A stretch of DNA of 7,374 nucleotides from SAR116 cluster bacterium (GTDB taxonomy: Bacteria > Pseudomonadota > Alphaproteobacteria > Puniceispirillales > GCA-002684695), in contig NYVQ01000036.1 of NCBI GenBank assembly GCA_002684695.1, forward strand, positions 11,419-18,792, given 5' to 3'. The notes below the pieces were generated by a model. That model was not told the DNA's origin. It saw nothing but the letters and a program-made list of their open reading frames with translations, and searched no databases. Positions 1 through 7,374 of the stretch are shown one piece after another. The translations under genes were made by a program, and so were the position numbers. Position 1 is the first letter of the stretch. Each line of letters starts with the position of its first letter.

Positions 1-219
1 TTTATTAGTCAATTCGTTGGTATTGGTTTAATTACATGGGCATTAGGCAAAGTTAAAACAGGTCTAGCGTCGTTAACTCTTATGAGCGAGCCTGTTACAG
101 CTTCGCTTTTAGCATGGGTTTTGTTAGGGGAAAATTTAACACAAATTCAACTTTTAGGTGGTATTGTTGTCCTAATTGGAATCATTTACGCTCAAAGCTC
201 AACTGAGCTAAAGCATTAA
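1..219 (+). CDS. EamA/DMT-family transporter, C-terminal fragment (cut by window edge)
   Basis: This is an open frame running in from base 1 to a TAA at 217-219, giving the last 72 residues of a protein whose start lies outside the window. The fragment is strongly hydrophobic, with the end of one membrane segment (about residues 5-15), a second (about 22-42, containing SEPVTASLLAWVLLGE) and a third (about 49-65, LLGGIVVLIGIIYA), then a short polar tail. The SEPV...LGE pattern followed by a Gly-rich last helix is typical of the final helices of EamA-domain (drug/metabolite transporter superfamily) inner-membrane carriers. The substrate cannot be told from this piece. The gene converges on trpE with no spacer at all between the two stop codons. 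The family call is fairly firm; any narrower name would be a guess. Confidence 0.85.
   Translation, partial: FISQFVGIGLITWALGKVKTGLASLTLMSEPVTASLLAWVLLGENLTQIQLLGGIVVLIGIIYAQSSTELKH
196..209. repeat. Short perfect inverted repeat at the transporter/trpE convergence
   Basis: AGCTCA and TGAGCT are exact reverse complements separated by two bases, so RNA from either strand could form a 5-bp stem with a 4-base loop. It lies inside the last codons of the transporter and 11 bases past the trpE stop on the minus strand. On the minus strand the stem is followed by only three or so U residues before G, and on the plus strand by AAAGC, so it is not a canonical intrinsic terminator. It is the only hairpin near this convergence, so a weak end signal for trpE transcripts is possible but unproven. 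Confidence 0.3.
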
Positions 220-1701
220 TTACTCAGCTAGCTCTGCAGCCCTTATTAAAGCTTTTGCCTTATTCCTAGTTTCTAATTCTTCCCCTTCATTAGTGCTGTC
301 ATGAACTATGCCTCCACCGGCCTGAACATATAACTTTTCATCTTTAATTATTCCAGTCCTCAGAGCAATACATGTATCTAAGTCACCAGCAGCACTAAAG
401 TATCCAACTGCACCTGAATAAATTCCTCGTCTTTCTGTTTCTAATTCTTCTATAATTTCCATAGCTCTGATTTTAGGAGCGCCACTTACTGTTCCAGCTG
501 GGAAACCAGCTATTAGGGCATCTAAACTATCAAGTTCATTTCTTAACTCACCTTTAACTTCAGATTCTATATGCATCACATGTGAGTACATTTCTACACT
601 GAAACTTTCAGAAACTTCGACTGTTCCTGGCTTTGAAACTCTTCCAACGTCATTTCTTCCCAAATCTAAAAGCATTAAATGCTCTGCTCTTTCTTTTGGA
701 TCTTCAAGTAACTCATTTTTGAGTCTGGAATCCTCTTCCTTATTATTTCCTCTAGGCCTTGTTCCTGCAATAGGTCTAATAGTACATTCATTATTTCTTA
801 ATCTCACAAGTATTTCTGGCGAAGACCCAACTACAAAGAAATCACCAAAATTAAAATGAAATAGAAAAGGTGATGGATTTAACCTTCTTAGAGATCTGTA
901 AAATGAAATTGATGATTTCTTAAATGGAACTTCAAATCTTTGAGAGAGAACAACTTGGTACACATCTCCCGATTTTATGTATTCCTTAGCTTTTTCCACT
1001 GAATTAAAAAACTCAGATTTTTTAAGGTTACTAGGTGCGTTGTTATCTTGTTTTAATTCTTTTTGAACAGGAAGATTCGAATGATCTAATCCCATATTCA
1101 ATTCACCAACAGCATTAGTAATAATTTTTTGTCCATTTTCCCATGCTTCTTGGGCAGTTAAATTACTAGTTGGTCTTATAGGAGTTATAAGAATAAATTC
1201 ATCTTTTAGCCTATCAAAAATACAAATTAATGAAGGTCTAATTAAAATAGTCTCTGGTAAATTAAGTGGGTCAGAGTTCTTAATTTTGATATTTTCAAAA
1301 TATGAAATCATGTCGTAACCAATATAACCAAATAATCCTGCAGATAATGGAGGCAAATTTTTGGGAATTTCTATCGTGGAATCATTAATTAAACTCCTTA
1401 ATGAATTTAAAGGTTGTTCCTTATTTTTTACAAATTTTACATTGTTGTTTTTTGGAATAGCTGTTTCAGATAATCCGTTTTTACATCTCCAAATAAGATC
1501 AGGGTTAATTCCTATTGCAGAGTATCTACCTCTATTTTCTCCACCTTCAACAGACTCTAATAAAAAATTGTAATTCCTATTTTTTGTTAATTTTATTAGT
1601 GCTGAAACAGGAGTTTCTAAATCAGCAACTATGAATTTCCATAAAAGTTGCGGTTTTCCAGAATTATAACATTCAATAAATTTTTTTGAAATATCATTCA
1701 T
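220..1701 (-). CDS. trpE: Anthranilate synthase component I
   Basis: TrpE (493 aa, normal length) converts chorismate to anthranilate in the cytoplasm, using ammonia supplied by the TrpG glutaminase subunit; this is the first step of tryptophan synthesis. The N-terminal domain carries the LLES motif (residues 47-50), part of the tryptophan feedback site, and NPSPF (275-279) is the second part. The chorismate-binding domain holds PIAGTRPRG (310-318), DLGRNDVGR (346-354), HVMHIESE (374-381), GTVSGAPKIRAM (403-414), QAGGGIV (460-466) and EGEELETRNKA (472-482). Alanine in PIAGT, where aminodeoxychorismate synthase PabB usually has lysine, favours TrpE. The ATG at 1701 directly follows the TAA of the upstream ppiD-like gene, and no clear ribosome site precedes it, so translational coupling is likely. 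No trpG fusion is present, and no trpG follows: the next gene is a convergent transporter. Feedback inhibition by tryptophan is expected from the intact LLES site. Confidence 0.97.
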   Translation of the reverse strand: MNDISKKFIECYNSGKPQLLWKFIVADLETPVSALIKLTKNRNYNFLLESVEGGENRGRYSAIGINPDLIWRCKNGLSETAIPKNNNVKFVKNKEQPLNSLRSLINDSTIEIPKNLPPLSAGLFGYIGYDMISYFENIKIKNSDPLNLPETILIRPSLICIFDRLKDEFILITPIRPTSNLTAQEAWENGQKIITNAVGELNMGLDHSNLPVQKELKQDNNAPSNLKKSEFFNSVEKAKEYIKSGDVYQVVLSQRFEVPFKKSSISFYRSLRRLNPSPFLFHFNFGDFFVVGSSPEILVRLRNNECTIRPIAGTRPRGNNKEEDSRLKNELLEDPKERAEHLMLLDLGRNDVGRVSKPGTVEVSESFSVEMYSHVMHIESEVKGELRNELDSLDALIAGFPAGTVSGAPKIRAMEIIEELETERRGIYSGAVGYFSAAGDLDTCIALRTGIIKDEKLYVQAGGGIVHDSTNEGEELETRNKAKALIRAAELAE

Positions 1702-3564
1702 TTATTGAGATGTCAGACCCAAAGCCTGTAAGATTAAATTCCTATTGACCTCTAATTTATGTTGCTCACCTAATTTAGAAATTAGAGCGCTATTTAGATC
1801 ATTGATTAAAGATTGGTTAAATGGAGTAGATAGTATTTCTGCTAAATTTTTTACTTCCTGTAAAGATGGCTGTGAAACCTTATCAAATCTTACTACTGAA
1901 ATTCCTAAATCAGTTACAGCAATTTGTTTTTCACCAATCTTATTAATTCCAAAAAGTGTTTTGATAATCTGTGGTCTCGCATAAGCAGCATCATTTTGAG
2001 AAGCACTTATTACTTCTGAAACTTTCATCTGATTTTCATTAGCAAAATTTATTAAGTCAGGCGCAGCAGATAATTCACCGGCTAAATTGAGTGTAATCTC
2101 GATAGCTTGTGTCTGCTTCCATGTATTTTTAAGCTTTGTTTTGATTTCTTCAAAGTCAGGCAAAAATTCATTTATTTCATCTTTTACTACCAACGCAAAA
2201 AATTTCCCATCAGTGGTCTCATTAATAGAAATTTCATTAGGATTATCTTCCCACAACACTTCTAAAAATGTTGGATCTCTAAATAATAAATTTTCAGGCT
2301 GAGTTTTATTTTGATTTAATCCTTCTCTATCAATTTCTTCAGTTAGTTGAATATCTATACTTTTTTGCTTTGCAACTTCATCAATGCTTGACCCAGATGA
2401 AAACTCATCATCAGCAAAGTTTGCAATATCGTAAACCAAATCAGTAGCCCTTTCTAATTTAACATCATTTTTTAGTTTTACTTTGATTTGATCAAAATTT
2501 GGTGTTATTGCAGGGATAATTTTGTCCAATTTTATAACATGATATCCAAGGTCACTTTTTATTATTGAGCTAATTTCATTTACATTTAATCTAAAAACTT
2601 CATTGCCGATTTCTTCTATTAAGTCTGATTTCTTTAAGTCATTAATGACTGTATTTTGATTATCAAAATCTTCTTTAACAATATTTTCAAATTCATCGCC
2701 ATTTTTAATCCTTTCAATAATTTCATTGGCATCATTTTCGTTGTCCAAAATTAATTGATTAATTGACCTTGTTTCTTCTTGAACATAGTCGGACCGTCTA
2801 ATATCAAATTCATCAATTAGTTCTATTTCACTTATCTCAATTTGATCAGTATAATCTTTTGGGTCTAAGTAAAAGTATTTTCCAATTCTTCTTGTTGGCT
2901 CAATCCAAGATTTACTTGTGTTATCATAAAACTTTCTAAGCTCACTATCAGTTGGTTCATTAATTTCTGATAATGGAGTTAAACTCAAATCTATAATTGT
3001 GCCATCTCTTTTCTCTAAATTTTTTGAAGCAATCTTTTTTATAATACCTTCTGAAAATTTTGCTGATTCAGTGATTGTTCTAGTTATTTGATCTTTTATG
3101 ATATCTCTTCCGAGTAATTCTAGATACTTTTCCTCTGACAATCCTGAACCAAGTAATGATGTTTGAAATTTAACTCCACTAAATTGTCCATTCTCATCAT
3201 GAAATCTTTTGTTTTCAATGATAGATTTTTTTAAATACTCCCTTGTTACTGTAATGCCTTTAGAATTAGCCTCTTCCATAATAATTACTTCATTTGATAG
3301 AAATGAAATTAACAAATCTAAATAGCCATTTTCAACAGCTTCATTTACAGTTAAATTTGGCGCAACTTCAGCCCTTAGCTTATTAAATTGAGTTGCAATT
3401 TCCTGTATATCAATGCTCGTATCACCTGCTTTAATATAATCCTGATTAAACTGAAGAGACGGCACGAAACTCCCTAATCCTAGTCCAGCAAAAGCGATTA
3501 ATACAATAACCAAAAATACTTTTGCTATGGGATGTTTTGAATGTTTTCTCAAAGATTTAAGCAT
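1702..3564 (-). CDS. ppiD: Membrane-anchored SurA/PpiD-like peptidyl-prolyl isomerase family chaperone
   Basis: I place the start at the ATG at 3564 (620 aa) rather than at a TTG at 3630 that keeps the frame open for 22 more codons. The ATG has AAAGG ten bases upstream, and the protein then begins in the usual PpiD style: a short basic stretch (MLKSLRKHSKH), one membrane helix (about residues 13-34) and a large periplasmic part. Residues about 35-200 resemble the SurA-type N-terminal chaperone region (with NGYLDLLISFLSNEVIIMEEA around 79-99). About 265-350 is a PpiC/parvulin-like domain ending in SDLGYHVIKLD (337-347). The rest is a long polar, poorly conserved C-terminal region. Members of this family help newly exported proteins fold at the Sec translocon. 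The usual His of the first parvulin strand appears to be Asn (INQLIL, 268-273), and the GGDLG-like segment is eroded (INDLKKSDL, 307-315), so isomerase activity may be lost. It is followed without a gap by trpE, a pairing common in Alphaproteobacteria. Family firm; the symbol is by analogy. Confidence 0.88.
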   Translation of the reverse strand: MLKSLRKHSKHPIAKVFLVIVLIAFAGLGLGSFVPSLQFNQDYIKAGDTSIDIQEIATQFNKLRAEVAPNLTVNEAVENGYLDLLISFLSNEVIIMEEANSKGITVTREYLKKSIIENKRFHDENGQFSGVKFQTSLLGSGLSEEKYLELLGRDIIKDQITRTITESAKFSEGIIKKIASKNLEKRDGTIIDLSLTPLSEINEPTDSELRKFYDNTSKSWIEPTRRIGKYFYLDPKDYTDQIEISEIELIDEFDIRRSDYVQEETRSINQLILDNENDANEIIERIKNGDEFENIVKEDFDNQNTVINDLKKSDLIEEIGNEVFRLNVNEISSIIKSDLGYHVIKLDKIIPAITPNFDQIKVKLKNDVKLERATDLVYDIANFADDEFSSGSSIDEVAKQKSIDIQLTEEIDREGLNQNKTQPENLLFRDPTFLEVLWEDNPNEISINETTDGKFFALVVKDEINEFLPDFEEIKTKLKNTWKQTQAIEITLNLAGELSAAPDLINFANENQMKVSEVISASQNDAAYARPQIIKTLFGINKIGEKQIAVTDLGISVVRFDKVSQPSLQEVKNLAEILSTPFNQSLINDLNSALISKLGEQHKLEVNRNLILQALGLTSQ

Positions 3565-3574
3565 ATTACTGATA

Positions 3575-3579
3575 CCTTT
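3575..3579 (-). promoter_or_regulatory. Ribosome binding site deciding the ppiD-like start
   Basis: On the minus strand this reads AAAGG, followed by ten bases and then the ATG at 3564. No comparable purine-rich site precedes the alternative TTG at 3630, so this supports the shorter protein. A perfect TATAAT (3585-3580 on the minus strand) immediately precedes it, but lies too close to be the -10 of a transcript that includes this site. Confidence 0.6.
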
Positions 3580-3664
3580 ATTATATTTTAAACTACTATT
3601 TAATACTCTGGAGGTTGTACTGCAAATCAAAAATGACTAAAAACAGTTAAATTTCGATATTAAC

Positions 3665-3668
3665 AGGA
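3665..3668 (+). promoter_or_regulatory. Ribosome binding site of tpiA
   Basis: AGGA sits seven bases ahead of the ATG at 3676, a normal Shine-Dalgarno spacing, and supports that start. Confidence 0.6.
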
Positions 3669-3675
3669 CAAATAA

Positions 3676-4428
3676 ATGATTATAGCAGCAAACTGGAAAA
3701 TGAATTGTCTAAAAAAAGATGCTGATACTTTAATTAATGAACTAATTAAATCAGATAACCTTTTCAAAAAATCTAAAGTTATCATTTTTCCATCATATTC
3801 ACTTTTAACACATGTGTATTCGAAAATCCATTCTTCTAATATCAAATTAGGAGCTCAGGACTGTTCACTTTTTGATCATGGAGCATTTACAGGCCAGGTT
3901 TCAGTTGAAATGATAATTGATGCTGGTTGTGAGTATGTAATTTTAGGGCATTCTGAAAGGAGAGTAATGTGTAAAGAAACTTCAGAAGAAGTTTCAAAAA
4001 AATTGTTTAAATCTTTTTCTTTAGGGTTAAATACTATCATATGCGTTGGAGAAAACCTTCAAGATAGAGAGGATGAAACTTACTTATCAGTTTTAAAAAA
4101 TCAAATTAAATTGTCTTTATCAAATTTTGATAAATTTGATTTTAACTCCTCGAATAACAAATTAATAATTGCTTATGAACCCATTTGGGCAATAGGAACG
4201 GGAAAAGTAGCAACCGAAGAAAAAATAAATGAAGTTCATGTGTTTATTAAAAATTTTATTAAAGATCATTTTAAAACAAAAATTGATGTACCTGTTATTT
4301 ATGGTGGATCAGTTAATGAAGATAATTCAAATGATATTTTCAAAATAGATAATGTTGATGGTGTTTTGGTAGGTGGGGCAAGTTTAAAACCAAGAACCTT
4401 TTTAAAAATAATTAAGAACTCAACTTAA
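3676..4428 (+). CDS. tpiA: Triose-phosphate isomerase
   Basis: TpiA (250 aa, normal length) interconverts dihydroxyacetone phosphate and glyceraldehyde 3-phosphate in the cytoplasm, in glycolysis and gluconeogenesis. The sequence has the whole (beta/alpha)8 signature set: AANWKMN at 4-10 with catalytic Lys8; LGAQDCS at 58-64; GHSERR at 91-96 with electrophilic His92; AYEPIWAIGTGK at 166-177 with catalytic base Glu168 and the phosphate-gripping loop 6; YGGSV at 209-213; and LVGGAS at 231-236, which closes the phosphate site. All catalytic residues are present, so the enzyme should be active. The start is supported by AGGA seven bases upstream, and the next in-frame Met would remove the lysine motif. 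It is the first gene of the rightward group, with 74 bases before secG. No regulatory site is evident. Confidence 0.98.
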   Translation: MIIAANWKMNCLKKDADTLINELIKSDNLFKKSKVIIFPSYSLLTHVYSKIHSSNIKLGAQDCSLFDHGAFTGQVSVEMIIDAGCEYVILGHSERRVMCKETSEEVSKKLFKSFSLGLNTIICVGENLQDREDETYLSVLKNQIKLSLSNFDKFDFNSSNNKLIIAYEPIWAIGTGKVATEEKINEVHVFIKNFIKDHFKTKIDVPVIYGGSVNEDNSNDIFKIDNVDGVLVGGASLKPRTFLKIIKNST

Positions 4429-4452
4429 CTTAACAATTACTAAAAATTAAAC

Positions 4453-4481
4453 TTGTAAAAATTTAATATAATTTATATATA
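4453..4481 (+). promoter_or_regulatory. Possible promoter-like sequence ahead of secG
   Basis: TTGTAA (4453-4458) and TATATA (4476-4481) are 17 bases apart, matching four of six consensus bases each. A perfect TATAAT also occurs at 4467-4472 but has no -35 at suitable spacing. In such AT-rich sequence these matches are expected by chance fairly often. A start from the first pair would also put the ribosome site at the very 5' end of the RNA. Transcription of secG by readthrough from tpiA is equally plausible. Confidence 0.22.
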
Positions 4482-4487
4482 CGAACA

Positions 4488-4493
4488 AAAGGA
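4488..4493 (+). promoter_or_regulatory. Ribosome binding site of secG
   Basis: AAAGGA lies nine bases before the ATG at 4503 and is the clearest Shine-Dalgarno sequence on the rightward strand here. Confidence 0.65.
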
Positions 4494-4502
4494 CATTTAT
4501 TA

Positions 4503-4820
4503 ATGACAACGGTTATTTTAATAATACATATTATAATATCAATATCAATTGTAGGCCTTGTTCTCATGCAAAGAAGTGAGGGAGGTGGCCTAGGTATTGG
4601 TGGTGGGAATAATTTTATGTCTGCTAGAGGGACAGCTGATCTTTTAACAAGGGCTACAACAATTCTTGCAGTTGCCTTTTTTTGCACTTCTATCTTGCTT
4701 GCTATGCTTGCAGGATATGGGAAAAAAAGCACTTCAATTATTGATGAAGTAAAGCAAGAAAGCATTACAGAAACAGAAAATAAGAATAATTCTACACCTT
4801 CCGTTCCAACTAATAATTAA
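4503..4820 (+). CDS. secG: Preprotein translocase subunit SecG
   Basis: SecG (105 aa) is the small non-essential subunit of the inner-membrane SecYEG channel and stimulates SecA-driven protein export. It shows the expected two membrane helices, about residues 2-22 and 51-71. They are joined by the conserved cytoplasmic loop: LMQRSEGGGLG (21-31), then GGGNNFMSARGTADLLTRAT (33-52), close to the family's VLLQ...G.G..LGG.......F..RG...FL.R.T pattern. A polar tail (about 73-105), rich in Lys, Glu, Asn and Ser, follows and is poorly conserved, as usual. The start is set by AAAGGA nine bases upstream. Placement between tpiA and pyrG is a widely seen arrangement in Proteobacteria. A frame on the opposite strand covering the same bases is not believable as a gene. 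Confidence 0.95.
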   Translation: MTTVILIIHIIISISIVGLVLMQRSEGGGLGIGGGNNFMSARGTADLLTRATTILAVAFFCTSILLAMLAGYGKKSTSIIDEVKQESITETENKNNSTPSVPTNN

Positions 4821-4845
4821 TTTTTATAATATCATAATAAAACTA

Positions 4846-4861
4846 GTAAAATATTTTTTAC
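4846..4861. repeat. AT-rich hairpin between secG and pyrG
   Basis: GTAAAA and TTTTAC are perfect reverse complements around a four-base TATT loop. The stem has a single G-C pair and no T-tract follows it, so it should be weak. It is not a convincing terminator; it may simply reflect the AT-rich spacer. Confidence 0.25.
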
Positions 4862-4877
4862 CATTGTATAAAAATAA

Positions 4878-6509
<1,632 letters not shown>

Positions 6510-6528
6510 TAATGTGGTTTAATAAAAA

Positions 6529-7344
6529 ATGAAGATAAATGGATTAAACATTGGAAACGAACTACCTTTTGTTTTGATTGCAGGGCCATGTGCAATTGAA
6601 AATCTTGATGATACATTGTTTCATGCTGAATATATTAAAAAACTTTGTTTAGATCTTAATATACCTCTAATTTTTAAGTCGTCATTTGATAAAGCTAACC
6701 GAACATCTATTAATTCTAACAGAGGAATCGGTATTGACGAAGGTCTAGAAATTTTAATGAAAGTAAAGAAGGAGTTCAACTTAACAACTATAACTGATGT
6801 TCATGATGTTTCACAATGTGGTAAAGCATCGACTGTAGTTGATATTCTTCAAATACCAGCATTTTTATGCAGGCAAACTGATTTATTGATTGCAGCAGCT
6901 AATACAGGTTGTGCTGTAAATGTTAAAAAAGGCCAATTCCTAGCTCCTTGGGACATGCATCAGGTTGTTGATAAGATTAAAAGCTCTGGAAATGATAAAA
7001 TAATTGTAACTGAAAGAGGTGTGTCCTTTGGCTATAATACATTAGTTTCAGATATGCGTGCTTTACCTGAACTAAAAGATACCAACTGCCCAGTTATATT
7101 TGATGCAACTCATAGTGTTCAACAACCTGGTGGTAAAGGTCAAAGTTCAGGAGGTGAAAGAAAGTATGTACCTATTCTTGCCAGATCTGCAATAGCAGTA
7201 GGAATAGCAGGTTTATTTATAGAAACACATAAGGATCCCAATAGTGCTCCTTCTGATGGTCCAAATATGATACCTTTAGACGAATTAGGTGATCTCCTAA
7301 AAACACTAAAACAATTCGATGAATTATCTAAGACAAACAATTAA
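6529..7344 (+). CDS. kdsA: 3-deoxy-8-phosphooctulonate (Kdo-8-phosphate) synthase
   Basis: KdsA (271 aa, normal length) condenses phosphoenolpyruvate with arabinose 5-phosphate to give Kdo 8-phosphate, the committed step to the Kdo of the LPS inner core. Motifs of the TIM-barrel family are in order: [10 protein letters not shown] (16-25), [12 protein letters not shown] (49-60), TDVHD (89-93), [13 protein letters not shown] (108-120), [11 protein letters not shown] (133-143), [10 protein letters not shown] (161-170), [11 protein letters not shown] (192-202), ETHKDP (232-237) and PSDGPNM (241-247). The KANR motif separates it from DAHP synthases. Cys21, His195, Glu232 and Asp243 correspond, at a constant offset of ten, to the Cys11/His185/Glu222/Asp233 metal ligands known from Aquifex aeolicus, so this is inferred to be a metal-dependent enzyme, unlike the E. 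coli type with Asn at the Cys position. The gene follows pyrG by 19 bases and has at most a weak GTGG upstream of its ATG. Confidence 0.98.
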   Translation: MKINGLNIGNELPFVLIAGPCAIENLDDTLFHAEYIKKLCLDLNIPLIFKSSFDKANRTSINSNRGIGIDEGLEILMKVKKEFNLTTITDVHDVSQCGKASTVVDILQIPAFLCRQTDLLIAAANTGCAVNVKKGQFLAPWDMHQVVDKIKSSGNDKIIVTERGVSFGYNTLVSDMRALPELKDTNCPVIFDATHSVQQPGGKGQSSGGERKYVPILARSAIAVGIAGLFIETHKDPNSAPSDGPNMIPLDELGDLLKTLKQFDELSKTNN

Positions 7345-7359
7345 TTTTTTATTATTTAA

Positions 7360-7374
7360 ATGAATAAAATTAAA
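7360..7374 (+). CDS. eno: Start of a downstream gene, probably enolase (cut by window edge)
   Basis: An ATG at 7360, 15 bases after the kdsA stop, opens a frame of five codons (MNKIK) before the window ends. Enolase commonly follows kdsA in Alphaproteobacteria and often begins with a short basic/hydrophobic stretch like this one, before the conserved REILDSRGNPT segment. That is the whole argument: five residues cannot identify a protein, and no Shine-Dalgarno sequence is visible in the T/A-rich spacer. The identity rests on gene order only. Confidence 0.45.

Larger units (their letters stand above)
3565..3675. promoter_or_regulatory. Divergent intergenic spacer between ppiD-trpE and tpiA
   Basis: These 111 bases separate the two outward-reading transcription units and must hold at least the initiation signals for both unless transcription enters from elsewhere. 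It is AT-rich with several -10-like hexamers (for example TATTAA and TATAAT on the minus strand), but I see no pair with a good -35 at proper spacing in either direction, so I do not assign exact promoters. It also contains a perfect GGAGG on the plus strand at 3610-3614, not positioned for tpiA. Confidence 0.4.

Noticed and set aside
1361..1573. Plus-strand reading frame of 70 codons inside trpE
   Set aside because: It lies wholly antisense to a well-conserved gene, has no recognisable domain and no ribosome site; it is a shadow of trpE.
1745..2302. Two plus-strand frames of 71-79 codons inside the ppiD-like gene
   Set aside because: Both are antisense to a long, family-consistent coding region and look like low-complexity shadows.
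3565..3630. N-terminal extension of the ppiD-like protein by 22 residues from a TTG codon
   Set aside because: The internal ATG at 3564 has AAAGG at good spacing and gives a typical basic-then-hydrophobic PpiD N-terminus; the TTG has no ribosome site and the extension is not family-like.
3660..3845. Minus-strand 61-codon frame over the tpiA start
   Set aside because: It overlaps the conserved N-terminus of TpiA in antisense and resembles no known protein.
4463..4765. Minus-strand 100-codon frame covering secG
   Set aside because: It mirrors the SecG coding sequence; its Pro/Ile-rich composition is what antisense of the Gly-rich SecG loop and hydrophobic helices produces.
7140..7340. Minus-strand 66-codon frame at the 3' end of kdsA
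   Set aside because: It is antisense to the conserved KdsA C-terminal metal-site region, with no independent evidence.

Overview
The window looks like ordinary core chromosome from a very AT-rich alphaproteobacterium, probably a streamlined marine lineage. The reasons are a base composition of roughly two thirds A+T by eye, very short or absent intergenic gaps, no mobile elements, and a gene order (ppiD-trpE divergent from tpiA-secG-pyrG-kdsA-eno) that is familiar from Alphaproteobacteria. SAR11, HIMB59/AEGEAN-169 and similar AT-rich groups are candidates, but the sequence alone does not decide between them. KdsA implies an outer membrane containing Kdo-type LPS, so this is a Gram-negative.

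Layout: (1) 1-219, +, the 3' end of an EamA/DMT-family transporter cut by the left edge. (2) 220-1701, -, trpE, whose stop codon abuts the stop codon of the transporter. (3) 1702-3564, -, a membrane-anchored SurA/PpiD-like periplasmic folding factor, whose stop codon directly abuts the trpE ATG. (4) 3565-3675, a 111-base divergent spacer holding the start signals for both directions. (5) 3676-7344, +, tpiA, secG, pyrG and kdsA in a row, followed by the first five codons of a probable eno at the right edge.

The genes are housekeeping functions sharing transcription units rather than one pathway: triose-phosphate isomerase and enolase (glycolysis/gluconeogenesis), SecG with PpiD (protein export and folding of exported proteins), CTP synthase and Kdo-8-phosphate synthase (CTP is needed to activate Kdo as CMP-Kdo), and anthranilate synthase component I (tryptophan).

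I found no undescribed system, CRISPR array, RNA gene, phage or IS element. The points most worth a second look are modest: trpE is not followed by trpG/trpD/trpC as in the common alphaproteobacterial arrangement; the stop-to-stop and stop-to-start junctions have zero spacing; KdsA carries the full metal-ligand set of the metal-dependent class; and the parvulin domain of the PpiD-like protein looks degenerate.
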